Below, piece after piece: positions 19,653 through 31,415 of a DNA stretch of 64,000 nucleotides. A program made the translations under genes and the position numbers. The first letter of the stretch is position 1. Each line of letters begins with the position of its first letter. The notes under the pieces are model-generated. The model searched no databases. It saw nothing but the letters and a program-made list of their open reading frames with translations, and was not told the origin of the DNA. The DNA is from Paulinella micropora (Eukaryota > Cercozoa > Imbricatea > Euglyphida): NCBI GenBank assembly GCA_009731375.1, contig BJOX01000230.1, positions 16,663 to 80,662 of the forward strand, read 5' to 3'.

Positions 19653-20583
19653 TTGGTAATTATCTACCACCTGCAGACAGCGGTAGACAATTACCAATGC
19701 ACAACGACGATGATGTGGCGTGATTGGTTGCTTTTACGCGAGATCGAACGTACTATGGAATAATTCCTTCTTTCTCGGTCTAAATTCAGTGAGGTAAATA
19801 TTCAAAATTACCTCACTGCATTCAGATACGTCGAGCCCTGATTTTTTTCTTTGCTTCTTCGGACGGGATCTTCTCGTTCCTTCTTCCTTGGTTCGTAATT
19901 TTGGTTTTTTCATCGCTTCTGCTCCAGCACTGAAACAAGATCAGAAGCGCTGACAAAAGCACCGTCGACGTGGTAGCTCATGCCTCAAGGATTGGTGACC
20001 ACGTTTACAGTTAGGACCAGACCACACTCCAGTCTCGCGTGGTAAAATCCTTACCTTGCTGTCAATATTTTCTCAACCATTTGTCTCCCATTGATTTCCC
20101 CATTGTGCATCCACAAGTACAATTTTTCTTGCCTTTAATATTTCAATCATCGTACTCAGGGAAAGAATGAAAGGCTACAAGAAGCTGGGTTCTCTGAGGA
20201 TGAACTGTTGCTTGTTGGAAAATGTGTATTTCTAAGTTGCGCGATTGTTGGCGACTTGGAAATGCAAATTTTCTGCGCCTGATGACATCGCTACTCGGGC
20301 GAGGTAGCATTGTTAGGTAAATTGATTTTGTCTAACACTTCTACCTCGCCCGGACGCGGATGGTCTAGTCTGATATTACAAGTACCACTGGCAGTCCTCG
20401 TATGTTTCCACGTCGTGTCATGATACTAGCTGGTCGTATAGCCTAACCCATGGAAACATACGAAGACTTACACAGGTTGTACGATAGGCTTTTGCGTTAC
20501 TTGTGCGCTTGGGCGTAGATTACTGTTGCTGTCCAGTCTGTTTGAGCTGCCGATAGTTCTTCTGAAATCGGCAGCGCAAACAG
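19653..20583. repeat. Cluster of six stem-loops
   Basis: Inverted repeats: 19653-19668/19682-19697 (16 bp, one mismatch), 19787-19797/19808-19818 (11 bp perfect), 19914-19921/19942-19949 (8 bp), 20296-20307/20341-20352 (12 bp perfect, with an inner 6-bp stem), 20393-20410/20451-20468 (18 bp, one mismatch) and 20538-20554/20567-20583 (17 bp, one mismatch). The arms differ in sequence, so these are not copies of one repeat. No ORF covers the stretch. It could encode small structured RNAs or be subterminal structure of the adjacent element. Confidence 0.8.
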
Positions 20584-20980
20584 ATGCGACCTAGTTGATC
20601 TTTTCAGTAAGGTTTCCCCCTCTCAGATACTTTTAATTATGTGCAAAAAAAAGGTCGGAGTAGGGTCTACTACGACTTTTCAAAATTCTGTACTCTATAG
20701 TCAACACAAACCAATTCCATTTTACGTATTCCTATTAATTTTTATGTTTGTGATATACGAAGTATCACACAACTGCCTCTGGGAAGCTAAAAACGAACCT
20801 TTTTGTAATGTTCCCTCCCCCCCCCCCCCCTAAAAAAAGCAAATCCCATTCACGAAATAATGTTTCCGACCTCTTCCAATATCGAACCCACCGGCCGACA
20901 TTGGTTACTTCCGACAAGGAATGGCTTACTGTCCCGTTGGACGCCCATGGGGATATAGATATTCATATTGAGGCTTACTT

Positions 20981-23900
20981 GTGGGTGCCAACCCCAACAG
21001 CTCCCCTTTGGCGGCCATTTTCGAAGTTCAACTTTTATTTCCATGGTGCAGCATGGAGGACCCCACTCCTCAGCACATGTCTTTCTCCCCACAAGTGGAT
21101 GGAGGAGGAACATACATACGTCGCGTTTTCCGACTTCCGACGCGCGAACGCTGTTTCGCCCTACAACACTACTTTCACCGCCTTCCGTGTAAGGACCCGA
21201 TTTGGTTCAAGATCCTCCCTATGGACCATTACTACGACGAAGGCAGTGAATGGTCGGAGAAACGCATGGTCCGAGAACGATCCTACGAATGTATCGTGGA
21301 CCTACCGCGCAGCTTTTTCGACTATTGTAGCATCACCGCCTACTACACAGACGAAAAGGATGCACCATTTTTGATACAGTTTTTTATGGGTGGCAATTAT
21401 ATGGGACAGGCAAACACCTATCGAAAGGAAAGTGGGAACCTCCGAACTGAACGACTCCGAACTTCGCGAATATCTAAACAAGGCTCCCAACTGGAAGCAG
21501 CATCCCGCACCAGAGACGTCATAGACTCCTTTGCATGCACATTCCGTTGGGTACGTTACGACCATGTCCCGTGGCACCTTGCACAGTACTTCTTCATGGT
21601 CGTTGGCAGCGAAACCGGACGTCGGTTCAGCCAGGAGATCCACGTGGTCCGACACCCCTGCGGTACTGTCCTCTGTTCAACTGACATAATCAATCAGTAT
21701 TCTCGCGATAAACGCCTCCGTGGCTACCCCTACGGAGTCCCGGTTATTCGCAGATACCAGACAACAAACGAACATCCACACTTTCATGAGTGGACGACGA
21801 ATGCGAACCACTCTTTCACCGCTTATTCGGGAGACGACCATACCCAGTTCGGACGATGGACCAATCTCAAGACAGAGCGCATGGGAATGGTCCTCAGCAT
21901 GTTCTACACGGAGTTAAAGATGAGCGTCCAGGATCTTGAGTACGAAGTTCTGTTGACTAACGTACCAGGAGGAAACTGTACGACACTTTCCCCTGAAGAA
22001 ACCAGAGACAACTATCATATCGGCTTCCCTCACAGAGATCTCATCCACCCAGGTTTTGATGTCCAGCCACACCTGCCACGCGAACTGCTACGCAGCTCAT
22101 GGTCAGACCCAACCCAGATCGATAACTCTTCGGCGAAAGCCGACAGCAATTCTGGTTCTTCATCGAGTTCCAGCTCAGCATCTAGCTCCTCATCGAGCTC
22201 GTCATCTAGCTCAACCTCATCTTCATCGATGATGGTTTTAGCTCAGCCTCAACAGGCCCCAGCTTCGCCTCCACAGGCCCCAGCTCAGCCCCCAGCGGCC
22301 CAAGCTCGCCACCACCGACCCAAGCTCAGCTACCGGTGGCACCACTTCAGGCACCACCGGCCCTGGCTCAGCAGTCATCGGCCCCAGCTCAGCAGTCATC
22401 GGCCCCACCTCAGCAATCTTCGGCCCCAGCTCAGCCACCATCGGCCACTGGTCCCGACTCATCGACCGCGCCGTTGTCACAAACAACTCGTGCATTCCCT
22501 GTTAAACCACTGGCTGCAAGCCAAGTGAGAACAAGAAGCAGGATGACAAGGATTCGAAAGGAGGTGGACAAGGCCCCTCATCATCATCATCGAGCAATTC
22601 ATCGTCTGGCAGCTCGTCGTCGCCGGCTTAAGCCGGCGACGACTTCGACAGCTGCAGCCTCTCCTCCTCACTCGATGACACGACGGTCACAACAACCTCT
22701 GAACAAGGACGATGAAATCGAACCGGTACCACACGGAATCCGATCTGACCCCTTTTCGATTTTTCCAGGCATTTTCCGCCTTCGTGATGTAAACCCGACC
22801 CTTCGTACAGACACCCGTTTTGCCCTTCTACAAAGGATCAACCTTTGGCACCACCAAGGTTTTATCACATCGTACGCTCACGGCAACAGCAACGCCACCA
22901 CGGCAACGATCCATGGTAACACTTACCCTAAAGCCAAAATCGGAATTCGAATCTGGAACAAGGTGAGCCTTTTAGAAAACGAAGGTCAGCGAACAGGCAA
23001 TGATATCCCACAGCCACAACCTGATTTCGAAAATGGCGCCCGTGAGCACAACTTTCCAGACGGAGTCTGTGCTTTCCAAGCGTCGACCCGACGTGGACAA
23101 CATGCCCACTGGTGTGAATGCAATGGCTCAACGTGCGATTCCAGAAACCGTACATCACCACCATCCCGACCACGTCCCTTTAACGTGTCAGCGATAAATC
23201 CAGCACTTGGCTACCGTCTACGCCAAGCGATCGTTGATGAACTTAACTACTTCAGCAACTGTGGTAAGATCATCCCTTTCTCCATGGACGCTGCCAGATT
23301 CAACAGTTCAGCTGCTATCAACGGTGTCCTCCCCCTCAAGGAGAAACGACGCGTATGGAAGATTTTTGCTGACCTCCTTGCACCTCTGGGACGAGATAGT
23401 ATGAGCTATGCATACTGTTCAGAGTCACCCATGCCTCACCTTGGTAACCAGGAACTCCTTTACGACCTTCCAACATGCATCTTTGCTGCAAAGGCCCCCA
23501 CCCTGTATGGTGCATATGTGGAGGCCCCGCCGAATGCCCGTCACGCGGCGTGGCCCCGCCATCACGAAGTCAGCCTGCCTCTCCCGATCATCGAGCTGTA
23601 TCTCCGAGGCGACGACTTCTCGACCATAAACACCCGGGTCACCCGCGACAGGTGTTTGGCTCCAAACCTGCTCCTGTGGAAATCGTGGCACCCACTCCTC
23701 AGTCTAGGCAAGGCCGGCGACACCGCCGTCGCCATAGACGCAAAGGCAGGAACCAAAACCTCCAGCCCCGGCATCCTCCTGCACGTCCAGCCCCATGGTC
23801 GGACGTCCCCGAGACCCATCAAAATGCCACACGCCTCGCTCACCCAGTGGTCGTCCCGCGAAGTTGCCGCCAACCCCACGCGCTCGCTCGGCCTGGCACC

Positions 23901-25451
23901 GACTCGACTCAGTCTCTGAACAATATGCAAAGCAGCGACAGACAACCAAGTCTGGAGCGCTCCCCAGACTCTACTCAATTGAGGCCGCCTGACTCTGTGG
24001 CTTTTTCGGCCGGCAACGAATTGCCCATCCCGCACGTGGATTCCCCAAAGGAAGACCCCGCGCAAACGGATCCTAGGTTTCCTACAGAGGCAGTCAACCC
24101 GGACCTCACCAGACCTCAACAAGACCAGCTCTGGGACCTCATTCGCAATTACGAACACACTGTTCTTTCTCTTCGGTCAACACCGAACGCCAACCCGGTT
24201 ACGGCCCCATGCCCGCGCTGGACTCCGGCAGAACGCGAACATCTCTCCAGCTGGACTACGGACACCATCAACGTGGGCACATGGAACTACACCTCCGCAC
24301 AACGTATATGGACGATTCGCAGTCACCCAAATGGAGAACATGGGGATATCGAGGAGGATGCCCATCCGGATACACGGATCGGCTACCTTCACCCTACAAC
24401 CCCAGTCCCTCTGGTCCCTAACCAACTTTCGAACCAAGTTTGTGACACATTCGGCCCTCATGGATCGACGTCCGCGCCTCGCCCGGAAAATCACGAACTA
24501 ACGCTACCCGACATGGCCAATAATGCCTGCCGTGTACCCCCTTTTGCAACATTGAAAGAATCCAGCCCCGAGGCCAAACCGCCCCCTGCCCCAACCAAGT
24601 GTGCGCTCCGTTGTGACGTCTACCTACGGACAGATGTCAACCACAGAGGCGTCACTGGCACGCTACACGCTGGCACTGACCATCGCGCCCCGGTCATCCT
24701 AACCTTCTTTCATAAGTTCAGGAACACTGAAACCCACTGGACGACCTACGCGCAAGAAGTCTATGGCGTCATGTATGGAGTTCAACAGTGCCGCTACTTC
24801 CGTAACGCTAACCACTGGGAACTTACCATCGCCACCAACCCCAGACCACTCATGTGGTCATGGCAAACTCGCTATCCTTTGGTCGTCGGATGGATTCCGA
24901 AATATATAAAGACACTGGAACCCAAAATCGAATACTCCCCTGGTAAACAAACACCACTCCAGGATGATTTGCCTCGTGCTCCCCGCATGAACCCAGCTGT
25001 CCAGACCCAAGTCATTGAAGCCGCAGCTACCATAGCGCTCCTCGCAACCATGCCACTGCCCAGAGCAGACTCTACCCTGTGGCTTACTACCGAAAACACA
25101 AATGCTGCTTTGGAGACGAAGCTCAAATCTCTCCCATGCCACATCATCCGCGCGAGCCTAACAAAGACAAACGCTCAAGCCCCGTGGGATCTGGCTATCG
25201 TCATACCGCCGGCTGACCGTCCTGTGAACGTCGCGCGGGCCATGTTCTCCCTTCGCAAGCCGTTTGCTCTGCTCATTCCGGACGATGCCGTCGACGCTAT
25301 CCCACATCGTACCCTTCCACCGGCAACAGTCGATGAATGTCACCAAATCCAATTTAAAGACAACTTAGTTTGGTTACTCTTTGGCCTCCACATGGAATGG
25401 AGCTACCAATACCCTCTTATCGCTACTTCACGCGCTCCCCGCACCGCTTAA
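20981..25451 (+). CDS. Retroelement-like polyprotein in three stepping frames, Ty3-type RNase H
   Basis: Three long overlapping ORFs follow one another: 20981-22528 (515 aa), 22336-23919 (527 aa) and 23475-25451 (658 aa). The first switch falls in a Gln/Ser/Ala/Pro repeat near 22310, the second near 23650; read through, this is one product of about 1,490 residues. A poly-Ser tract lies at about 22150-22235. Residues encoded at about 24600-24990 match a Ty3/gypsy RNase H plus tether: YLRTDVNHRG, AQEVYGVMYGVQQCRYF, TIATNPRPLMW, then YSPGKQTPLQDDLPRAP. The usual Asp in T-D-H-x-P-L is Asn here, so cleavage activity is doubtful. I see no reverse-transcriptase YxDD box or integrase. The N-terminal 500 residues are unrecognised. 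Confidence 0.5.
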
Positions 25452-26603
25452 GCGAGTCAACTTCGACACCGTTTTAAAAGAAGAACAGGAACAACGATTG
25501 GTTTCTTACCACAGTTCCTTAGCGCCACTTAGGTATCATCATCATCGGCGAATCCTTCACATAGGGAATAGCCATCCCCCATCACTCTCAAGTGGGTTTT
25601 ACCCATCGTAATGGCTTCACCCGCCCCCGCCCAGCGCTTTTCCCACTTGAACCGTCATCGTCCTTAGAAATATTACGCCATGACCGGCGTACCAATGTAA
25701 GTCCTTGATCGCCTTTTATGCCTGCAGGTCAACGATTATTCTCAACGAACTTGAACCCCTCAGTGGTTATATCGGCACGGCACACTTGGTGCTTCATTGG
25801 TTCATCTTGGCTATAAGATACCCGGCCATCTAATCTTCCACAGCTCGACATCGCCTCCCGATATCAACGCTCGCTACTGCGCCTCAATGTCCCAGTCCCG
25901 CTGCAAGTCATGGATATCCGGCCCCGGCTGATCATCGTCTCTGCATCGCGCCGGTATAGACGCGTCCTTCTTCTACTCTTTCATGGTTTAAGAGACTCAC
26001 CCACCTCTCTTTCTCCTTTTGGACATTTTTTTTAGTGAGACAACATACTTCGTTCGTTAATCACTCATTCTGTACGCAACTCAACTCAACCGTTAGGTCT
26101 GGGGGGGGGGGGGGGGCTATCANNNNNNNNNNAAAACCTTTACCGTTGATAAGACACTCTTTTTGACCGGTTCATTAGATTCTCCTCTGCACGACCTTTC
26201 GGTCGGACTTCACTAACTAGTTTTCGATTTCGTTCAGAAATGATTTCAAACGATCAGTTCAAAGTTCTTTTTAGCTATTGCCATTTTTCCATCCGTATGA
26301 CCTTTTCCCCGATTTCCAGTGAAACACGTGTTACGGTAAATTTTAGGACAAGGAAATACACCCCGAAGAACGCAATACTTTTCCGTTCCCAGTCATTTTC
26401 GCCTTGAGGCTTCCCAAATCAATTTGGGGAATTTTCAAGTCCAACAACCCGACAACTATCAGTTTATGACTGTTTACTTGAAGACTCGCGACACTATCAG
26501 TTTGAGAACGTGAGACCTCACAATCTACGTTCGACACTTGATCGTAAGTTGCATCCAAGCCTGCCAAGATTTCGAAATCACATAAATAAACGAAGTGACC
26601 TCT

Positions 26604-26655
<52 letters not shown>

Positions 26656-27377
26656 CACAAACACCACCACCACCGCCAACCAGCAGCAGCACCTACTATT
26701 TACTGGTATTTCACCTGCTCACACTGAGTCAGGACTCAAAGCAGCCATAGTGTTCTATTAAGAGTTCGTTGTATCTGCCTACTTGAAGAGTTGTATACAC
26801 TTGAAACTCACAATAAAAATTTTGAATATTATTATTTTTATTGACTTTGAAAGTAACTTGAAACAGATGCCGGCATCCAGTAGCAGGCACATAGACAATA
26901 TGAACTTGAGTTCAACTTGAATCAATATTAATCGATATGTGTCAACATAATCAAGTTATAACGGTGACAGTTGATAATAAAAAGGAACTTACTATCATAA
27001 TGAAGTAACGGAACTAAAAATAGATGTAAAAACTTGAAGAAAATTAACACAATATCATAGTAATAATTCGTTCCGGTACGGTATTCACATTACTCTGGAT
27101 CATACTGATAATATGATCTCAATATTATTCAGCTTATGATTAGTATTATGTTAATCAATACTATTCAATAGTATTCAATATTATGCTTCAATATAACTTA
27201 TTCAATATTATTCAATTAGTGTTATTCAATATTATTTAATATGATTCAATATTATTCAAATATTATTCAATATTATTCAATATTATTATTCAATATTATT
27301 TAACGTTATCAAAATTATTAAACCTAGTTATTGAATATCATTAATGTTGGTCAATATTACTTAATAACGGTAGGCTG
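25452..27377. other. Gene-poor region with G16 tract, gap and small TAC repeat
   Basis: No gene supported. Contains a G16 run at 26101-26116 next to a 10-N gap (26123-26132), a (TAC)n tract at about 26604-26655, and from 27120 AT-rich sequence with many TATTATTCAA-like repeats. Confidence 0.5.
26123..26132. other. Assembly gap (10 N)
   Basis: Placeholder gap next to a G16 tract, which probably stopped the contig. Confidence 0.95.
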
Positions 27378-27581
27378 ATGATGATGATGAGAGAGAAAGA
27401 GAGAGAGCGAGAGAGAGAGCGAGAGAGAGAGAGAGCGAGAGAGAGAGAGAGCGAGAGCGAGAGAGAGCGAGAGAGAGAGAGAGAGAGCGAGAGAGCGAAG
27501 AAGAAGAAGAAGAAGAAGAAGAAGAAGAAGAAGAAGAAGAAGAAGAAGAAGAAGAACAGACAGATAGATAGACAGACAGAC

Positions 27582-27640
<59 letters not shown>

Positions 27641-27830
27641 AGAAGAAGAAGAAGAAGAAGAAGAAGAAGAAGAAGAAGAAGAAGAATCAAGAAGAAGAAG
27701 AAGGAGGAGGAGGAGAAACAGAAGAAGAAGAAGAAGAAGAAGAAGAAGAAGAGGAGGAGGAGGAAGAGGAAGAGGAAGAAGAAGAAGAAGAAGAAGAAGA
27801 AGAAGAAGGAGCAGAAGAGATAGATAGGTG

Positions 27831-27873
<43 letters not shown>

Positions 27874-27948
27874 GGATAGATAGATAGATAGATAGATAGG
27901 TAGATAGGTAGGTAGGTACAAGATAGATAGATGGACAGACAGGCAGAG

Positions 27949-28022
<74 letters not shown>
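27378..28022. repeat. Compound microsatellite (GA)n, (GAA)n, (GATA)n, (TAC)n
   Basis: Successive tracts of GA/GAGC, GAA, GATA with GACA, GAA/GGA, GATA again and then (TAC)n from 27949. Any long open frames here are pure repeat. Confidence 0.95.
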
Positions 28023-28140
28023 GGCCTTCGATTTAATGAAGTTAAGAAATATTTAACCTCTGGTCATCCATACAAATCGTTAGCTCAAGAGCTATTGATT
28101 TAACTATATGGTGACCGACTTCTCAAATTATTCAGAATAA

Positions 28141-28145
28141 TGAAA

Positions 28146-28180
<35 letters not shown>

Positions 28181-28198
28181 CTACTACTACTACTACTC

Positions 28199-28233
<35 letters not shown>

Positions 28234-28437
28234 GCTACTGCTACTGCTACTGCTACTACTACTAGTACTACTAGTACTACTAGTACTACTAGTACTACTA
28301 GTACTACTAGTACCACTACTAACACTACTACTACTACTACTACTACTGCTACTGCTACTAACTACTAACTACTACTAACTACTAACTAGTACTAACTACT
28401 AACTACTACTACTAGTACTGCTACTACGTATACGATA
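28141..28437. repeat. (TAC)n microsatellite with TACTAG and TGC variants
   Basis: TAC triplets interspersed with TACTAG and TACTGC units. Followed at 28438-28800 by unique sequence without a supported gene. Confidence 0.95.
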
Positions 28438-28972
28438 CTAACTGCTAGTTTGATGTGGGAGAGGGGACAGGGAACATATTTTTTCAGTGCACCACTCCAA
28501 TTTTGAGAAACCATCCACTCCATCGTGGTAATTACTCACACTTGCTGGTCCTACAAGGACGGCAACCGTCATGTAAGGCGTATTGTGAGTGAATTTTGTA
28601 TGTTTCGAGGCATTCCATAAGTGGGCCTGGATGCGTTCCCAGTAGTATAGGGTGCCACTTCGGCACAATTTTTCAGCGCAGTTTCTCTAGAGAAACCACA
28701 CTAAGAGCCGTTATTTATTATTTCGTCTACCTGTTTATAACTAATACATACAAACAAAAGAAAGAAAAACGGCTATATGTAAATAATTATGATTAAATTA
28801 CCTTTTTGAAGTCTTCTCCAGTATTCTCAGCCTACCACACACAAACAAGTATGGTAGATAAAATTCCTTTGCAAACAAGGAGGGCTTTCGCCCAATTTTT
28901 TTCTTTTTGGATAAAATTGAACACACTAGTTTATACTCCTATGTACGAAAGGAGTTAGTGGTTAAACCACTT

Positions 28973-29455
28973 TTATTTAATTCTTTGTCTCTTGTATTTC
29001 TCATATGATTGAATTATTTCTGATGATGTTTTTCCACTATCAATCATCTTTCGTGCTTTTATTTCATCATCAAGTCCCATTGGTTGATTTTCAGCACTTA
29101 ACCAATGTTCAAATAATCTTAATTGTTTCTTCTTTCGTTCTTCTTCTCTCTTTTTTTCTCGTTTCATTTGTTCAATTTTTTCCTTTCGCTCTACATTATC
29201 ATTACATTTATTAAGCAATTCTTCAATAGCACTCGCCTTATTCATACAATCTTTCCTTTCTTTTTCTAATTGTATTCTTTCTTGTTCATTTCGTTCTAAT
29301 TTACTTATTATATTATCATATTTGGCATCATTATTTGCTTTATAAGATATTAATTTTTGTTTTTCTTTATCTTGTAATTTCTCCAACCATTTATTGTGTT
29401 CTTCTCTTTGAACATATTCAATATTATCATCATTGATACTTCCGTCCTCACTCAT
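28973..29455 (-). CDS. Charged coiled-coil protein, unknown
   Basis: A 160-residue intronless ORF starting MSEDGSINDDNIEY and running as one charged helix (Lys/Glu/Arg-rich, for example MKREKKREEERKKKQ) to a short tail DSGKTSSEIIQSYEKYKRQ. Composition is AT-rich like the polinton-like block to the right, and the intronless form fits a viral gene, but a spliced gene lies between. No family recognised. It may be the left remnant of that element or an unrelated gene. Confidence 0.5.
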   Translation of the reverse strand: MSEDGSINDDNIEYVQREEHNKWLEKLQDKEKQKLISYKANNDAKYDNIISKLERNEQERIQLEKERKDCMNKASAIEELLNKCNDNVERKEKIEQMKREKKREEERKKKQLRLFEHWLSAENQPMGLDDEIKARKMIDSGKTSSEIIQSYEKYKRQRIK

Positions 29456-29721
29456 TGCGAGATTGAAAAAAAGACAGACTGAAAGTAGTCCAAGGCACGG
29501 CGGTCAGAATTCTGGCGGTGTGTATTTTTACCTCACCTTTCCCGCATGCGGTGTAAAAAAAAATTCGCTTTTCCTTTTACTCGGCATTTCAAATTGTCAG
29601 CAGAAAATCCAGAAATTCAATCACGTGTTTTTGTCTGTTTCTTTTTTTCATTTCTTGGTTTTCTCAGAAAGACTAAAGTGCGAAAAGAAAAAAGGCAGAA
29701 CCCTTGTGTGTTGTTTGTAGG

Positions 29722-30292
29722 ATGTCTGACAACGAGCCTGAAGAGGAGCAACGCGACGACCCAGAGCGGGAAGAGCCTGAAAATGAGGTAATTTCATTTA
29801 TGCTTTTTGTTTTATGTGTATGTGTATGTGTATGTGTATGTGTAGCCAACAGAGGAAAAAAAGGCCCCAGACCAAGCAGTGGCGGTAATAATTTTTTCTT
29901 CTGTTGTCAGTATTCATTGTCTGTCAAATTAGGGAATTACTGATGGTGTCAATAATGTGTCCCTTGAACAACCTGATTGGAATAGGCCTAGGGGCAGTAG
30001 AAAAAAGGGAGCGAAAAAAAGTGGCAGACCGGTGGGTAGTCGTAATGTAGTTATCAGAATTGATGAGGTTCAGGTCGTTATAAACAAGGAGGCTGGAGAA
30101 GCAAAGTGGTCTTTTACACCAAAGCCCAATTCTATTCCAGTTATAGTGTGGGGGTATCGCTCTCCCCCCGCCGTGGGCGATGGAGAACCAGATTCTGTCA
30201 TCATGGTTAGGTCTTGGCCGAACGTGGCGGAAATAGTCTCCCATTTCGGCATGGTTGTAAGAACCATTTACAAGGCTTCTCAGGTCGCATAA
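29722..30292 (+). CDS. Three-exon acidic/AT-hook-like nuclear protein
   Basis: Exons 29722-29787, 29846-29884 and 29933-30292 join in phase 0 through GT-AG introns of 58 and 48 bp; the product is 154 residues. The N-terminus is acidic (MSDNEPEEEQRDDPEREE), followed by a basic AT-hook-like RKKGAKKSGRPVGSRN and a compact C-terminal part (SIPVIVWGYRSPPAVGDGEP). The first intron is largely a TGTATG repeat that supplies its own TGTAG acceptor. An AG just before the ATG allows an upstream exon. Function unknown; could be chromatin or transposon related. Confidence 0.6.
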
Positions 30293-30412
30293 TTAAACTA
30301 GCATTTACCTGTAGACCTAAACTAGTGCTATGTTCGCAAAATATGGATCTACAAGTGAATGGTATGCCAAATATGGCATCTTTAGTTAATGTTTCTGTGA
30401 ACTAATATTTTA

Positions 30413-31406
30413 TTAAAGGTCTAACTTTTCAACTTTCTTTTTAATTCTAGCACTACTTCGTATGTTTTCCGGTTTAATGTCAAGTGATTTTAATAAATTA
30501 ATATTTTTTTCTCTTTACTAATTTGTTTAACTTTATCAGCTAACTGCTCTGCCGGTTCTGTTTCTTCCGGTTGCTCATCAACATGGGTCTTTAATAATTC
30601 ACTCGGCCTTACTAAATCCTCTTCAGATAGGATAACTTTGAAGCCCTTACGGCCTTCAACCTTAAATATGGTTTTACTGAATTGTTTATCACCTTGAGAA
30701 AAAATAGCTCTTTCTAATTCCTTTCTCACTCTTGTTCCCTTAGGGAATTCATTAATTAAAGGATTTCTGTATATTTCCTGGGTGTTTTTTTCAGTCCCTT
30801 CATAAACATTAATAGGTACGGCTTTAATTGTTGTATAATATGTTTAATTATAAGCATCAACAACCTCATGAATAATCGGCACCCTTGAAAATTTTCATGA
30901 AATTCCCATATTAAATTTAATTCATTCCGTATTGTTCTAATAAATCCATCTATTATCCCCATTGTTCTGTGATCGCCTACTTGAACCGGTCTGTGTTCAA
31001 TATTGTTATGTCTAAAATATTCAGCCACTTGACCCTTAAACTCACCTCCATTATCTGAAGTAATACTTTTAGGGACTTCTTTCGTAAATATTTTTTTTAA
31101 TCCTTCCAAAACATAACCTGTAGTTTTATTTTTAATTGGCTCAATCCACCCACGACGGCTATAGACATCAATTGCTACTAGTCCAAAATTATAGTTAGCA
31201 TTACCATTCTTTGTCGCTTCCTTTGACATATCCATTAAGTCAATAAATACTTGGCTTAGTGGTTTAGCCTCGGGGGCAGTTATTGTGTTCCATATCTTAG
31301 CTGGCTTTGATTGCTTGTGTATTTCAATTGCTTCTTCAAGTTTTTCTTTCCGCTCGGTCTGCTCAGGAGTTTCTTGTTGTTGTTGCTGACTATGTTTGTA
31401 GTCCAT
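30413..31406 (-). pseudogene. Polinton-type retroviral-like integrase, frameshifted
   Basis: The core (rve fold) is clear: FIDLMDMS with the first Asp, IDVYSRRGWIEPI, ITSDNGGEFKGQVAEYF with the second Asp, and a third acidic position in MGIIDGFIRTIRNEL, where Asp replaces the more common Glu. The C-terminal SH3/chromo-like module (FSKTIFKVEGRKGFKVIL) lies in another frame at 30490-30729. Lesions: a frame change near 30895, an in-frame TAA near 30847, and another frame change in an A run near 30505, after which coding continues to 30413. It would insert the viral DNA into the host genome. Transcribed away from the structural genes. Confidence 0.85.
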
Positions 31407-31415
31407 GATATATTA

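Larger units (their letters stand above)
13246..20673. repeat. Family of nine short palindromes GGAGTAG-N3-CTACTCC
   Basis: Copies at 13246-13262, 13607-13623 (one change), 14257-14273, 15466-15482, 15564-15580, 16181-16197, 17982-17992 (internal 6-bp loss), 19483-19497 (truncated) and 20657-20673 (one change). The loop is GGT or ACC by orientation. Several extend to 10-11 bp arms (AGTCGGAGTAG) and are flanked by an A8-10 or T8-10 run next to CACA or GTGTG. At least seven lie inside introns of the two divergent genes. Conservation is far above that of the surrounding intron sequence, so this is a mobile hairpin or a functional site, not chance. Confidence 0.9.

Noticed and set aside
27361-27921. 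186-residue ORF rich in Tyr/Leu/Ser/Phe
   Set aside because: Translation of GATA, GAA and GA microsatellites only.
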